From contig QCTP01000013.1 of NCBI GenBank assembly GCA_003211115.1, positions 1 to 32,865 on the forward strand: a DNA stretch of 32,865 nucleotides. Direction: 5' to 3'. A model generated the notes under the pieces. That model was given only the letters and a program-made list of their open reading frames with translations, searched no databases and was not told where the DNA came from. Source of the DNA: Prochlorococcus sp. AG-673-M19 (GTDB lineage: Bacteria > Cyanobacteriota > Cyanobacteriia > PCC-6307 > Cyanobiaceae). This document shows positions 1-7,469 of this stretch, in pieces; position 1 is the first letter of the stretch, and each line of letters begins with the position of its first letter. Both the position numbers and the translations under genes were made by a program.

Positions 1-360
1 AAAAGAAAAAATACCTATGCTCAACCATCTTTGAGCTCCAGAAATTGAGATCCCAAAAAAATAGATTAAAAGTAATGAAATTAAAGAACTAAAATAAAAT
101 GGAATCAAATATTTTCTAAATCTTTCTATTGGAATGTATGAAATAAAAATTGCTAAAAAATAACCCAAAAAACCTGTTAAAAGATGATTTAAAAAATCTG
201 ATTGTAAAAATTCTCTTTGTACACTTTTTATTAAAATACTCGAAATGAATACTAAAATTAAAGGTATTATAAGTAATATTGGAAAGAAATTTTTTCTATT
301 AATTTTATTTTGCTTTTGAAAAAATCTCTTTTTCTTTAGTAGAGAAATTCCGTTAAACAT
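1..360 (-). CDS. rodA: RodA/FtsW-family cell-shape protein, C-terminal part outside window
   Basis: I translated the reverse complement of the first 360 bases. It gives an uninterrupted 120-codon reading frame that starts with ATG at 360 and runs off the window edge, so the gene is partial. After a basic, Phe/Lys-rich cytoplasmic start (about residues 1-23) come hydrophobic segments near 24-42, 59-76 and 85-102. The last residues contain GAQRWLSIG, the signature of the SEDS (RodA/FtsW/SpoVE) family, which polymerises peptidoglycan glycan strands in the inner membrane. Its ATG lies 6 bases beyond the stop codon of mrp, so the two are very probably co-transcribed. I choose RodA over FtsW mainly because an mrp-rodA order is familiar to me from marine picocyanobacteria. 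The family call is firm; the paralogue call is less so. Confidence 0.85.
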   Translation of the reverse strand, partial: MFNGISLLKKKRFFQKQNKINRKNFFPILLIIPLILVFISSILIKSVQREFLQSDFLNHLLTGFLGYFLAIFISYIPIERFRKYLIPFYFSSLISLLLIYFFGISISGAQRWLSIGIFSF

Positions 361-366
361 TAATTA

Positions 367-1437
367 CTAGATAATAAATTGTTTTTTAATTAATTGAGCT
401 AACTCTTTAAATCTAATTGAACTTTCTTTATCTGGTTCACTGACTGAAATTGGAACACCCTTATTACTCTCATTAACTAGTGTTATTTCAATTGGAATTT
501 GTGCAAGTAATGGTAAATTATTTTCCCTAGCTAAAATTTTACCACCACCTTTACCAAAAATTTCATATTTTTTATTGGGCATATCTGGAGGAATAAATAC
601 AGACATATTTTCTACTACACCCAATAACGGAACTCCAAGTTGCCTAAACATTGCTAAACCTCTTCTTGCGTCTTGCAAAGAAACTTGTTGGGGTGTTGTG
701 ACAACTATTGCACCAGAAATGGGGACTGATTGAGATAAAGATATCTGAGCATCGCCTGTACCAGGAGGTAAATCAATAACCAAAAAATCTAGATCACTCC
801 ATTCAACTTGATAAAGAAATTGCCTAATTATGCTATTTAACATTGGTCCTCTCCATATAACTGGTTGTCCTTCTTCTATCAAAAATCCCATAGAGACTAA
901 TGAGATACCGTATTTATGAATTGGTATTAATCTTTGATCACTAGCACTACCATCTGTCACTTTTGGATTTTCTTCTGTTACTCCGAGCATAGAAGGAGTA
1001 TTTGGGCCATATATATCAGCATCTAATAAACCAGTTTTTAATCCTAACTTAGCTAAAGAGCATGCAATATTAACTGCAATTGTACTTTTCCCTACCCCTC
1101 CTTTACCACTACTTATAGCAATAATATGTTTTATACCTTTTATATTCTGTAATTCAGGTCCATTACTTTCACTTTTGGAATTTGATTGAGATATGTCATT
1201 ATCTATTTCTATTTGCACATCATTAATATCATCAAATTTAAGGAGTTTATTTCTAACCTCTTGTACTATTCTCTCTCTCTGAGAATTCGCAAATGAAGGT
1301 AATGAAAGAGTAATTATTATTCTTGGTAAAACCACCCTAACATTCTTAATCCAAGCCAATTCAATTAGATTTTTCTTTGATCCATTATCTAGAATCGTTG
1401 ATAAAACATAATTCGCATCTTCGACTGTAGTCATCAA
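367..1437 (-). CDS. mrp: Mrp/ApbC-type P-loop ATPase (iron-sulfur carrier family)
   Basis: A 356-residue protein. An N-terminal MIP18/DUF59-like domain (about residues 6-78) is joined by a Ser/Asn-rich linker to a ParA/MinD-like ATPase. The ATPase has a deviant Walker A GKGGVGKST at 111-119, DADIYGPNTPSML at 139-151 and DLPPGTGDAQISL at 222-234. The family loads or carries Fe-S clusters in the cytoplasm. In many members the clusters sit on a C-terminal CxxC just after ENMS. Here the stretch after ENMS (276-295) has no cysteine, and the only cysteine I find is Cys126, so cluster binding must differ from the E. coli type. The gene leads a probable operon with rodA and is divergent from hemF. 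Confidence 0.93.
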   Translation of the reverse strand: MMTTVEDANYVLSTILDNGSKKNLIELAWIKNVRVVLPRIIITLSLPSFANSQRERIVQEVRNKLLKFDDINDVQIEIDNDISQSNSKSESNGPELQNIKGIKHIIAISSGKGGVGKSTIAVNIACSLAKLGLKTGLLDADIYGPNTPSMLGVTEENPKVTDGSASDQRLIPIHKYGISLVSMGFLIEEGQPVIWRGPMLNSIIRQFLYQVEWSDLDFLVIDLPPGTGDAQISLSQSVPISGAIVVTTPQQVSLQDARRGLAMFRQLGVPLLGVVENMSVFIPPDMPNKKYEIFGKGGGKILARENNLPLLAQIPIEITLVNESNKGVPISVSEPDKESSIRFKELAQLIKKQFII

Positions 1438-1591
1438 AATTTTTAAATGTTTGTAGTTTAGTCGACTCTATAAAAGATTAAGAACTATGTCGAACTATCA
1501 AATAATAAGAAAATTCCCCCCCTTAAAGGAAATTATAAAGGGAAACTACTAATTAACCAAAAATTAAATTCTTCAAACTAAAGTGAAATAA

Positions 1592-2620
1592 ATGTCTAAA
1601 GAACCCCCTAAAAATTCAAGAGAAAAAACTAAAAATCTCTTACTAAACTTACAAGATAATATTTGTAAAGGTTTAGAAAATACAGACGGGAAAGCAAAAT
1701 TTACTGAAGAATCGTGGCTGAGAAAAGAAGGCGGAGGGGGGAGATCAAGAGTTTTAAAAAACGGTTCTATTTTTGAGCAAGCTGGAGTGAATTTTTCAGA
1801 GGTATATGGTAACGAACTGCCTCAATCAATAATTTCACAAAGACCAGAAGCTAAAGGTCACCAATGGTTTGCAACAGGGACCTCAATGGTCTTGCATCCT
1901 AAAAATCCATTTATACCTACAGTTCATCTTAATTATCGTTATTTTGAGGCAGGACCAGTTTGGTGGTTTGGTGGAGGAGCTGATCTCACGCCATATTACC
2001 CTTATTTAACTGATGTAAGACATTTTCATAATGAGCATGGTCTTGCGTGTGAAAAAGTTAATAAAAATCTTCATAAGGTATTTAAACCATGGTGTGATGA
2101 ATATTTCTTTTTAAAACACAGAAATGAATCAAGAGGTATTGGAGGCATATTTTACGATTATCAAGATGGTTCTGGCAAAATTTACAAAGGGACCAACAAA
2201 GATGGTAATGCCTATAAGGAATCTATTAATGTTGGAGAATTAAACCTAAATTGGAATAATTTATTTTCATTAGCAGAAAATTGTGGCGGAGCTTTTCTAA
2301 ATTCATATCAACCGATAATTGAAAAAAGAGTTAAGCAAAGCTATACAAAAGAAGAGAGAGAATTTCAACTTTATAGACGAGGCAGATACGTTGAATTTAA
2401 TTTAGTTTGGGACAGAGGAACAATTTTTGGATTACAAACAAATGGTAGAACTGAATCCATATTGATGTCCTTACCTCCCTTGGCCAGATGGGAATATGGG
2501 TATAAAGCAAAAAAAGAATCCAGAGAAGATTTCCTCACTAGCATATTTACAAAACCTCAAGACTGGCAAAATGATAAAAATCTAGAAAAATTTTGTATAG
2601 AAAATAACATTTTTGATTAA
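1592..2620 (+). CDS. hemF: Oxygen-dependent coproporphyrinogen III oxidase
   Basis: A 342-residue cytoplasmic enzyme that decarboxylates coproporphyrinogen III to protoporphyrinogen IX using O2, in heme and chlorophyll synthesis. Family signatures are clear: GGGGRSRVL at about 47-55, a block around [15 protein letters not shown] near 89-103, [11 protein letters not shown] at 124-134, [10 protein letters not shown] at 181-190 and a C-terminal [16 protein letters not shown]. The length is normal for HemF (about 300-340). The start ATG follows a 154-bp region shared with the divergent mrp gene, which contains a C8 tract at 1516-1523. The gene ends 30 bp from the convergent CCB2/CCB4-like gene. 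Confidence 0.97.
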   Translation: MSKEPPKNSREKTKNLLLNLQDNICKGLENTDGKAKFTEESWLRKEGGGGRSRVLKNGSIFEQAGVNFSEVYGNELPQSIISQRPEAKGHQWFATGTSMVLHPKNPFIPTVHLNYRYFEAGPVWWFGGGADLTPYYPYLTDVRHFHNEHGLACEKVNKNLHKVFKPWCDEYFFLKHRNESRGIGGIFYDYQDGSGKIYKGTNKDGNAYKESINVGELNLNWNNLFSLAENCGGAFLNSYQPIIEKRVKQSYTKEEREFQLYRRGRYVEFNLVWDRGTIFGLQTNGRTESILMSLPPLARWEYGYKAKKESREDFLTSIFTKPQDWQNDKNLEKFCIENNIFD

Positions 2621-2650
2621 GTATTTTGTAACTGCTTGAGAGATTTTTTA

Positions 2651-3211
2651 CTAAATTGGTGTCTTAAACAACGAACCATCGCTTTTTAGATCAAGCCTAT
2701 CACTTAATTCATTTTCTAAAGATATTAATTCATCTCTGTGAGCTCTTAACCTCATTGAAGTCATTTCTTTATTATCATCACGATCTATCAATCTCAATTC
2801 AAATTTTTCTTCCCTAGCTGATTTCTTAGAATAAATGATTCCTGAAACAGGACCGCCAATTAAACCTAAAAGAATAGGCCACCATCCTAAAGTTGGAAAA
2901 ATTTGAATAATCACTAACCCTAAAGCACAAGATCCAAATCCTCCAAGCAAACTTAAAAATATTGCTAACAATTTGCTAGATATAACTTGTCCTTTAAATA
3001 TTAAAATTCTTTTATCAAAATCTCCACCTGTCTGTTTCCAACCTCTTAACTGAAGCCATTCATAAATAATATTTAAAACCTCAACTGGTTTTTGAGAAGA
3101 AGTTATTTCAACTATTGTTGTTCTATCTTTACTTGAAGCTCTTAGGAAAAAAAATAAACCTATTGCAAGAAGAATAGTAAGTAATAAAGTTGAATTAAGA
3201 GAATAAGTCAT
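2651..3211 (-). CDS. CCB2/CCB4-like cytochrome b6f cofactor-assembly protein (DUF2930)
   Basis: A 186-residue membrane protein. The N-terminal hydrophobic segment (about 5-24) runs into FFFLRASSKDRT, a block I recognise from the cyanobacterial DUF2930/CCB2-CCB4 family. Two closely spaced hydrophobic segments with a Gly-rich turn follow at roughly 80-127, and then a charged soluble tail. In chloroplasts CCB2 and CCB4 help attach the covalent heme c(i) to cytochrome b6; the same role is inferred for the cyanobacterial relatives. The hydrophobic pattern and the conserved start support the family call. No operon partner is apparent: it is convergent with hemF and divergent from the RNase D gene. 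Confidence 0.7.
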   Translation of the reverse strand: MTYSLNSTLLLTILLAIGLFFFLRASSKDRTTIVEITSSQKPVEVLNIIYEWLQLRGWKQTGGDFDKRILIFKGQVISSKLLAIFLSLLGGFGSCALGLVIIQIFPTLGWWPILLGLIGGPVSGIIYSKKSAREEKFELRLIDRDDNKEMTSMRLRAHRDELISLENELSDRLDLKSDGSLFKTPI

Positions 3212-3284
3212 CTATAAATTACTAATAATATTTACGAATTTTTTTATATCTAGGAACTCATCATAATATAAATTACGACTCGAT

Positions 3285-3353
3285 ATGATTCAAAATAACA
3301 TTAAATCTAATCAAGAACTTGAATCACAAATTTATGAAAATAATGTAAAGTAA
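3285..3353 (+). CDS. Possible 22-residue peptide upstream of the RNase D gene
   Basis: A short ATG-to-TAA frame of 22 codons in the 170-bp gap between the CCB2/CCB4-like gene and the RNase D gene. The peptide is polar, rich in Asn, Gln and Glu, with no motif I recognise. I see no convincing ribosome-binding site before it, and frames this short occur by chance in AT-rich DNA. It could be a leader peptide or nothing at all. Confidence 0.12.
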   Translation: MIQNNIKSNQELESQIYENNVK

Positions 3354-3381
3354 AAATTGAAATGATTTACTGTAAATACTA

Positions 3382-4023
3382 ATGAATAAAAGTGAAAAAA
3401 ATAAAAAAATAATTTTTTCCCATAATGATATAACTACTGATTTATATAATCAATATAAAAATTCATCTTATTTAGCTGTAGACACTGAAGCAATGGGCTT
3501 AATTCACGGAAGAGATCGTCTATGTTTAATACAAATATGTAATGAATTTAATGTGACTTCATGCATCAAGTTGGAACTTAAAAAGACTGAATCACCTAAT
3601 ATAAAAAAATTATTTGAAGATAATAAAATAATGAAAATATTTCATTATGCAAGATTTGATGTAGCAGCTCTAAAATGTAATCTTGAAATTAATACAAATA
3701 ACATTTTTTGTACAAAAATAGCTAGTAAATTAGCAAGGACATATACAAATAAGCATGGATTAAAAGATTTAATCCATGAATTAATTGGAACAGAATTGGA
3801 TAAAAGTTCCCAAAGTAGTGATTGGGGAAGTTCTGAAGATTTATCTAGGAAGCAAATTGATTATGCTGCTAACGACGTTAGATATCTAATTGCGGCAATG
3901 CAAAAATTAAGGATAATTCTTGAAAGAGAAGGAAGATATGAGCTAGCTCAGAAATGTTTTAGGACTATTCCAGTTCATTCTGAATTAGATATATTAAAAT
4001 TTTCCAATATATTTGAACATTAA
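3382..4023 (+). CDS. rnd: Short ribonuclease D (DEDDy 3'-5' exoribonuclease)
   Basis: A 213-residue exoribonuclease of the RNase D type, which trims 3' ends of tRNA precursors and other structured RNAs. All three exonuclease motifs are present: Exo I VDTEAMGL (Asp34, Glu36), Exo II HYARFD (Asp93) and Exo III YAANDVRYL (Tyr161, Asp165), so it is a DEDDy enzyme. The E. coli enzyme is about 375 residues and carries HRDC domains; this one stops after the catalytic domain, as is common in cyanobacteria and alphaproteobacteria. Its stop codon directly abuts the stop of the convergent 88-residue gene. Confidence 0.9.
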   Translation: MNKSEKNKKIIFSHNDITTDLYNQYKNSSYLAVDTEAMGLIHGRDRLCLIQICNEFNVTSCIKLELKKTESPNIKKLFEDNKIMKIFHYARFDVAALKCNLEINTNNIFCTKIASKLARTYTNKHGLKDLIHELIGTELDKSSQSSDWGSSEDLSRKQIDYAANDVRYLIAAMQKLRIILEREGRYELAQKCFRTIPVHSELDILKFSNIFEH

Positions 4024-4290
4024 TTAATCTTCGGTCATAAAATTATCTTCGTTTTCTAGGGTTGACATTAGTTTATCAAGTATCTTTGAAGAACTTAGTT
4101 TATTCCCATTATCCTTTTCACATAATTTCAATAGATCTTGTGCAACCTGCCTTTTTTCTTCAATAGTTTTAGAACCTTGTTTTGCAATTTGAATTTCTAC
4201 TTTTTTCTTTGCTGATGACAAACTTACACTAAGTAAGCTAGCTATTTCAGAACATATTGCTAAATATTGACGATCATTTATAGGATACAT
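4024..4290 (-). CDS. Conserved-looking small protein of unknown function
   Basis: An 88-residue soluble protein I cannot assign to a family. It has no cysteine cluster and no membrane segment. The first two thirds look helical, with alternating hydrophobic and Lys/Gln/Glu positions; the last third is acidic and ends in EDNFMTED. Normal codon use, a clean ATG and exact abutment with the RNase D stop codon argue that it is a real gene. It lies 34 bp downstream of the LpxB-related gene on the same strand and may be co-transcribed with it. Confidence 0.7.
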   Translation of the reverse strand: MYPINDRQYLAICSEIASLLSVSLSSAKKKVEIQIAKQGSKTIEEKRQVAQDLLKLCEKDNGNKLSSSKILDKLMSTLENEDNFMTED

Positions 4291-4324
4291 TAAAAACTTA
4301 AAAATCTTTTTTGATATTAGCTTA

Positions 4325-5587
4325 TTAAGCTAACAAACTTAAATTTATATAATCTACAATTTTTTTGCTTGCACCACTTTTACCCATTCTTTTCATTCCA
4401 ATTTTTACTTGTTTTATTCTACGATCTTTTTCATTTATAAGAATCTCTAAATTATCTAAAAGAGTTTTTTTATTTTCGCAAACTAATACGCTTCCTCCTA
4501 ATAATCTAGACTGTCTTTCAGCAAATGATTTTGTAAATTGAGGGCCCCCCCCAGGAAAAGAAATAGATGGGACACCAAGGCCAGTAATTTGTTCGGTAGC
4601 AGTTCCTGCATTTGACAATCCAACGCAAGCCATATTAGCCCACTCTTTAAAAGTACTTTTACCTAACAAAATATATTTTTCTTTATTTTTCCAAACTGAA
4701 TCTTCACCAACCATAAACTGAATATTATTTTCTCTTAAATAACCATTATTTTGTAAATGGCCCTCAATTGTAAAAACATTTGCATTAATACTTAGAGGCA
4801 AAAGAATAATCAAATCATTTGATAATCTTAAATCTCTTAAGCAATCCAAAAAAATTTCAAGATTGTATAGTGCTTCAGGGAATCTACTTCCTATTATTAA
4901 AATTAATCTATTGTAAATAATAATATTTGAAATTTTTTCATTTTTTTCATCTACAAAATCCATCATTGGATTACCAAAGTATTTAGCACTAATCATTTTC
5001 TTATTTAAATTATTTGCTGTAATTTCATCTCTCATTATTAAACTTTTACATCTAGAAGATCTCATGAGAAAGATTTCCCAAGGATCCCATTCAGAGCCTT
5101 TGAATTTATGATAAAAATCAGTGAATTTCCATCCTGGTCCATTACTCCACGTATGATCACTTTTAGGTGTACCGAGAAAAGCAAATTCACATTTTGAACT
5201 CCATGCAAAAAATAAAGGTAATAAATCACCCACAGCAATAATTTTGTATTGATCTTTTGACTTTCCTCTTAAAATTAAAAAGTTTTTAACAGTATCTACT
5301 AAAAATCCTGCGAACAAATCAAGAACAAATCCTTTGAAACTTTGATTACTAAAACCTCCGCTTGGTAATTCCTTTAGATAACCAATTTTGCTAAAAATAT
5401 CTGACTTAATAGAGTCAAACACATTACCGTTCCCAACTAAAGGCATTACTTCAATCCTTTTAACATTTCTTTTTTTTAATAATCTTTTTATTATTTCAAA
5501 CGCAATAATATCTTCTCCATGCCCATTACATACAATTATTAGTGAATAAGACGCGTTACTGGTAGGATCATTAGGTGATTCAATCAA
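4325..5587 (-). CDS. Lipid-A-disaccharide synthase-related glycosyltransferase-like protein
   Basis: About 420 residues. It resembles the cyanobacterial LpxB-related family (the one TIGR03492 describes), GT-B fold proteins related to lipid A disaccharide synthase; the exact substrate is not established. Near the start is VCNGHGEDIIA. Toward the C-terminus are SNAGTATEQITGLGVPSIS and FPGGGPQFTKSFAERQ, the region that in LpxB/MurG-like enzymes binds the nucleotide sugar. The open frame reaches an ATG at 5737, but that extension is only the antisense of tRNA-Cys and the element arm, so I reject it. TTG at 5587 is the first plausible initiator after the tRNA. The start remains uncertain because there is no good ATG. 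The PGGGP codons contain a G8 run (4545-4552). Confidence 0.8.
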   Translation of the reverse strand: MIESPNDPTSNASYSLIIVCNGHGEDIIAFEIIKRLLKKRNVKRIEVMPLVGNGNVFDSIKSDIFSKIGYLKELPSGGFSNQSFKGFVLDLFAGFLVDTVKNFLILRGKSKDQYKIIAVGDLLPLFFAWSSKCEFAFLGTPKSDHTWSNGPGWKFTDFYHKFKGSEWDPWEIFLMRSSRCKSLIMRDEITANNLNKKMISAKYFGNPMMDFVDEKNEKISNIIIYNRLILIIGSRFPEALYNLEIFLDCLRDLRLSNDLIILLPLSINANVFTIEGHLQNNGYLRENNIQFMVGEDSVWKNKEKYILLGKSTFKEWANMACVGLSNAGTATEQITGLGVPSISFPGGGPQFTKSFAERQSRLLGGSVLVCENKKTLLDNLEILINEKDRRIKQVKIGMKRMGKSGASKKIVDYINLSLLA

Positions 5588-5596
5588 ATCTCTATC

Positions 5597-5667
5597 GGCG
5601 GCATGGCCAAGTGGTAAGGCAGAGGATTGCAAATCCTTTATCCCCAGTTCGAATCTGGGTGCCGCCT
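5597..5667 (+). tRNA. tRNA-Cys (anticodon GCA)
   Basis: A full cloverleaf can be folded by eye. The acceptor GGCGGCA pairs with TGCCGCC, the D arm is GCC...GGC, the anticodon arm GAGGA/TCCTT has loop TTGCAAA (anticodon GCA), and the T arm CCCAG/CTGGG has loop TTCGAAT. The discriminator is T (U73), as expected for tRNA-Cys. CCA is not encoded. The 3' part from 5648 onward is repeated exactly at 7470, so this gene is the apparent attachment site of the neighbouring element, which has restored an intact tRNA 3' end. Confidence 0.97.
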
Positions 5668-5674
5668 TCTTTAA
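5648..5674 (+). repeat. att core, tRNA-side copy (27 bp)
   Basis: This 27-base stretch, TTCGAATCTGGGTGCCGCCT followed by TCTTTAA, covers the T-loop, the 3' T stem, the acceptor stem and the discriminator of tRNA-Cys plus 7 bases. It recurs exactly at 7470-7496. Direct repeats of a tRNA 3' end are the usual footprint of tyrosine-recombinase integration. Confidence 0.9.
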
Positions 5675-5728
5675 TTTTGATACTAAATCCCCTATAAACC
5701 CTTCCAAACACTTGAGTTTTGTATACTT

Positions 5729-5759
5729 GTTATACATTTCTTAGGGAAAATTTAGTCAA
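5729..5759 (-). promoter_or_regulatory. Leftward promoter-like sequence with dyad, arm A
   Basis: On the minus strand TTGACT (5759-5754) is followed after 19 bases by TATAAC (5734-5729), close to sigma-70 consensus though with a long spacer. The -10 overlaps a perfect 6-bp inverted repeat TGTATA-N5-TATACA (5720-5736), an operator-like layout. It would transcribe across tRNA-Cys in antisense into the LpxB-related gene. The same elements occur with identical spacing in arm B. Confidence 0.45.
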
Positions 5760-5765
5760 ATTCTT

Positions 5766-5792
5766 GGTCGGCAAGTGGTCGGCAAGTTGACC
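5766..5792 (+). repeat. Tandem GGTCGGCAAGT arm motif, copy A
   Basis: Two head-to-tail copies of the 11-mer GGTCGGCAAGT, then TGACC, so the outer GGTC/GACC also form a short inverted repeat. It begins 91 bases after the att core, exactly as in arm B. The layout resembles arm-type recombinase binding sites; the binding protein is unknown. Confidence 0.6.
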
Positions 5793-5976
5793 ACATTTTC
5801 ATTCCAAAATATTTGTAATAATTTCATTATCTCACTTGCTGACTACAGAGGAAAATTTATAACAACATAACAAAAATCTTTTAGAAGAAAAATAGTCTTT
5901 ATTTAAACCTTTCTTTAGCACCAATAAGGTAACAATAAGTTTTCAACTAATTTACAAAAATTGGACCAATCACTTA

Positions 5977-7086
5977 TTAAAAGGAAAAGAAGTTATTGCA
6001 GGATGGATTCCATAACTTATCTATTTTTATCAATAATTCATTTGCTTTTTTATAATAGGGATCTTTATTGGTAACTCTGTTTAATGAGTTTATTGCCTTA
6101 CACATTCCGTATCCTTTAATAGATGCAATTCTATAAAAAGTTAAACCTAAGGCATAATTAGCACCTTTTAAATTTTTATCTAACTTTATCGCTTTCTTAT
6201 ACCAATATTTCGCATTTTTATAGTCGTTACCTCCAAATTCCAATTGACCCTCATAAAAATAAAGTCTTGCTTTTAAAGCATTTTTATCATTTGGATTAGT
6301 CATTAGTTGTATTCTTTGTCTACTAGATTCTGGGAGTTTTGGTCGCGAAATAAACTCATAACCCATCAAGATCAAAATGATGGCAAACAATGGGTATACT
6401 GATTTTTTTAAAATAACTACAAGGTTGTTTATTGTATTTTTTCGTATTTTTTCAATCTGCAAATTCTCACTTTCAATTAGTTGAGAAATATACTCTTTAA
6501 GTTCTATTTTTTGTTTTTGTAATTTTTTTACAAGATTCTCATTATGTAATTCCGCTCTTCTAATTGATTCTTCGACCTCTTTAATAGCATTTTTATTATG
6601 TAGTTTTGCTTTCCTAATTCCTTCTTCAACCTCTTTGATCAATTTCTCATTATGTAAGTTTATTGTTTGAATTACATCTTCTTGATATTGTTCAAAATTT
6701 TTATGATCTAATGCCCATCTTTTCCATGTCCCCCAGTCTTGAGCAGCACTATTAACTTGATTAGAACGATTTGCCATAAACATAGTACTTGAAATATTCA
6801 AAGTGCTTCCTTCTCTTGCAAATAATGCGCTTACAGTTGATAAAGTATCCCAACCATTCCATGATCCTACAGACCTAGGTTTTACATTCACTTCATATTG
6901 CCTTAAAAATTCGATTATTATTTGATCTACTGAAGGTTGTTCTAATAAAACAACATCATTTAAAGAAGGTACCCTTATAGTGTTTGCATCTTTTAAAGAT
7001 GGCACTTTCGCAGGTCTCAACTCAGGTTTTTTTGCGTACAACAAACGTCTTTCCCGTTCATTAAAAATATCTGAATCTTTCAACAT
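5977..7086 (-). CDS. Element cargo: coiled-coil, single-pass membrane protein with TPR
   Basis: A 369-residue protein I cannot name. The first 140 residues are soluble, with two VPSLxD repeats (28-33, 39-44) and a Trp-rich stretch. Residues 144-191 hold three near-copies of an 18-residue helical repeat starting LHNxx, the first two being very similar, in a long coiled coil that reaches about 215. A hydrophobic segment at 231-248 is the likely membrane span. Residues about 272-305 form a TPR-like unit (YFYEGQLEFGGNDYKNAKYW and the following helix), with a weaker second one after it. This is the only clear gene of the tRNA-Cys element. The features suggest a membrane-anchored scaffold or sensor; I see no enzymatic motif. 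The promoter-like sequence in arm B points toward it. Confidence 0.8.
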   Translation of the reverse strand: MLKDSDIFNERERRLLYAKKPELRPAKVPSLKDANTIRVPSLNDVVLLEQPSVDQIIIEFLRQYEVNVKPRSVGSWNGWDTLSTVSALFAREGSTLNISSTMFMANRSNQVNSAAQDWGTWKRWALDHKNFEQYQEDVIQTINLHNEKLIKEVEEGIRKAKLHNKNAIKEVEESIRRAELHNENLVKKLQKQKIELKEYISQLIESENLQIEKIRKNTINNLVVILKKSVYPLFAIILILMGYEFISRPKLPESSRQRIQLMTNPNDKNALKARLYFYEGQLEFGGNDYKNAKYWYKKAIKLDKNLKGANYALGLTFYRIASIKGYGMCKAINSLNRVTNKDPYYKKANELLIKIDKLWNPSCNNFFSF

Positions 7087-7222
7087 ACAAAAACTTATCA
7101 GTCGTCTGATTATATATTTTAATCTTTAATTTGAATAATGATTTCTCACATTAAATATAGAAATTGATTTAAATCCACTCTAGATCAACTTTTAAACCAA
7201 ATTTTCTATACTTAATTCCTTT

Positions 7223-7309
7223 TTATTTTCCGCTATGTTTAAGCGTTTCCAGTTCGAGTTCATTGTCAGTTTTTGGGTTCCCACAATAGGGACAATTTAG
7301 AGGGTTCAT
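7223..7309 (-). CDS. Possible 28-residue CxxC peptide in the element
   Basis: An ATG-to-TAA frame encoding MNPLNCPYCGNPKTDNELEL and 8 further residues. CPYCG is a typical zinc-knuckle half, but with one CxxC it would need a partner or dimer. The ATG is 6 bases after an inverted copy of the arm motif (GTCGGCAAGTTGA, 7328-7316). It lies between the arm B promoter-like sequence and the TPR gene, all on the minus strand. It could instead be the remnant of a longer zinc-ribbon protein. Confidence 0.35.
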   Translation of the reverse strand: MNPLNCPYCGNPKTDNELELETLKHSGK

Positions 7310-7389
7310 TTAATTTCAACTTGCCGACTAAGAAGCAATGTTAAATGTTAATTAGTGGGTTAATTTCCTAGTTAGATATTATTAACTCT

Positions 7390-7411
7390 GGTCAGCAAGT
7401 GGTCGGCAACT
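7390..7411 (+). repeat. Arm motif on the other side of the att core
   Basis: GGTCAGCAAGT followed by GGTCGGCAACT, each one mismatch from the tandem 11-mer of the arms. It ends 58 bases before the 7470 att core, so this core has motif pairs on both sides. A further inverted copy, GTCGGCAAGTTGA, lies on the minus strand at 7328-7316. Confidence 0.55.
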
Positions 7412-7469
7412 TAATAAAATACCCCTCAAAACCCCCTGTTTTAGGCACTTTTTAGACTATTATGTCCAC

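Larger units (their letters stand above)
5648..5840 (+). repeat. Element arm, copy A (193 bp)
   Basis: Aligns without gaps to 7470-7662 (offset 1822), with 12 differences by my count; after this the two sequences diverge. It contains the att core, a leftward promoter-like sequence with a dyad (5720-5759), and the tandem motif GGTCGGCAAGT at 5766-5776 and 5777-5787 followed by TGACC. The unchanged spacing of all these parts between copies suggests a functional recombination arm rather than chance repeat. Confidence 0.9.

Noticed and set aside
5588-5737. N-terminal 50-codon extension of the LpxB-related gene starting at the ATG at 5737
   Set aside because: The codons are the antisense of tRNA-Cys and the element arm; the ATG even lies on the arm's dyad.
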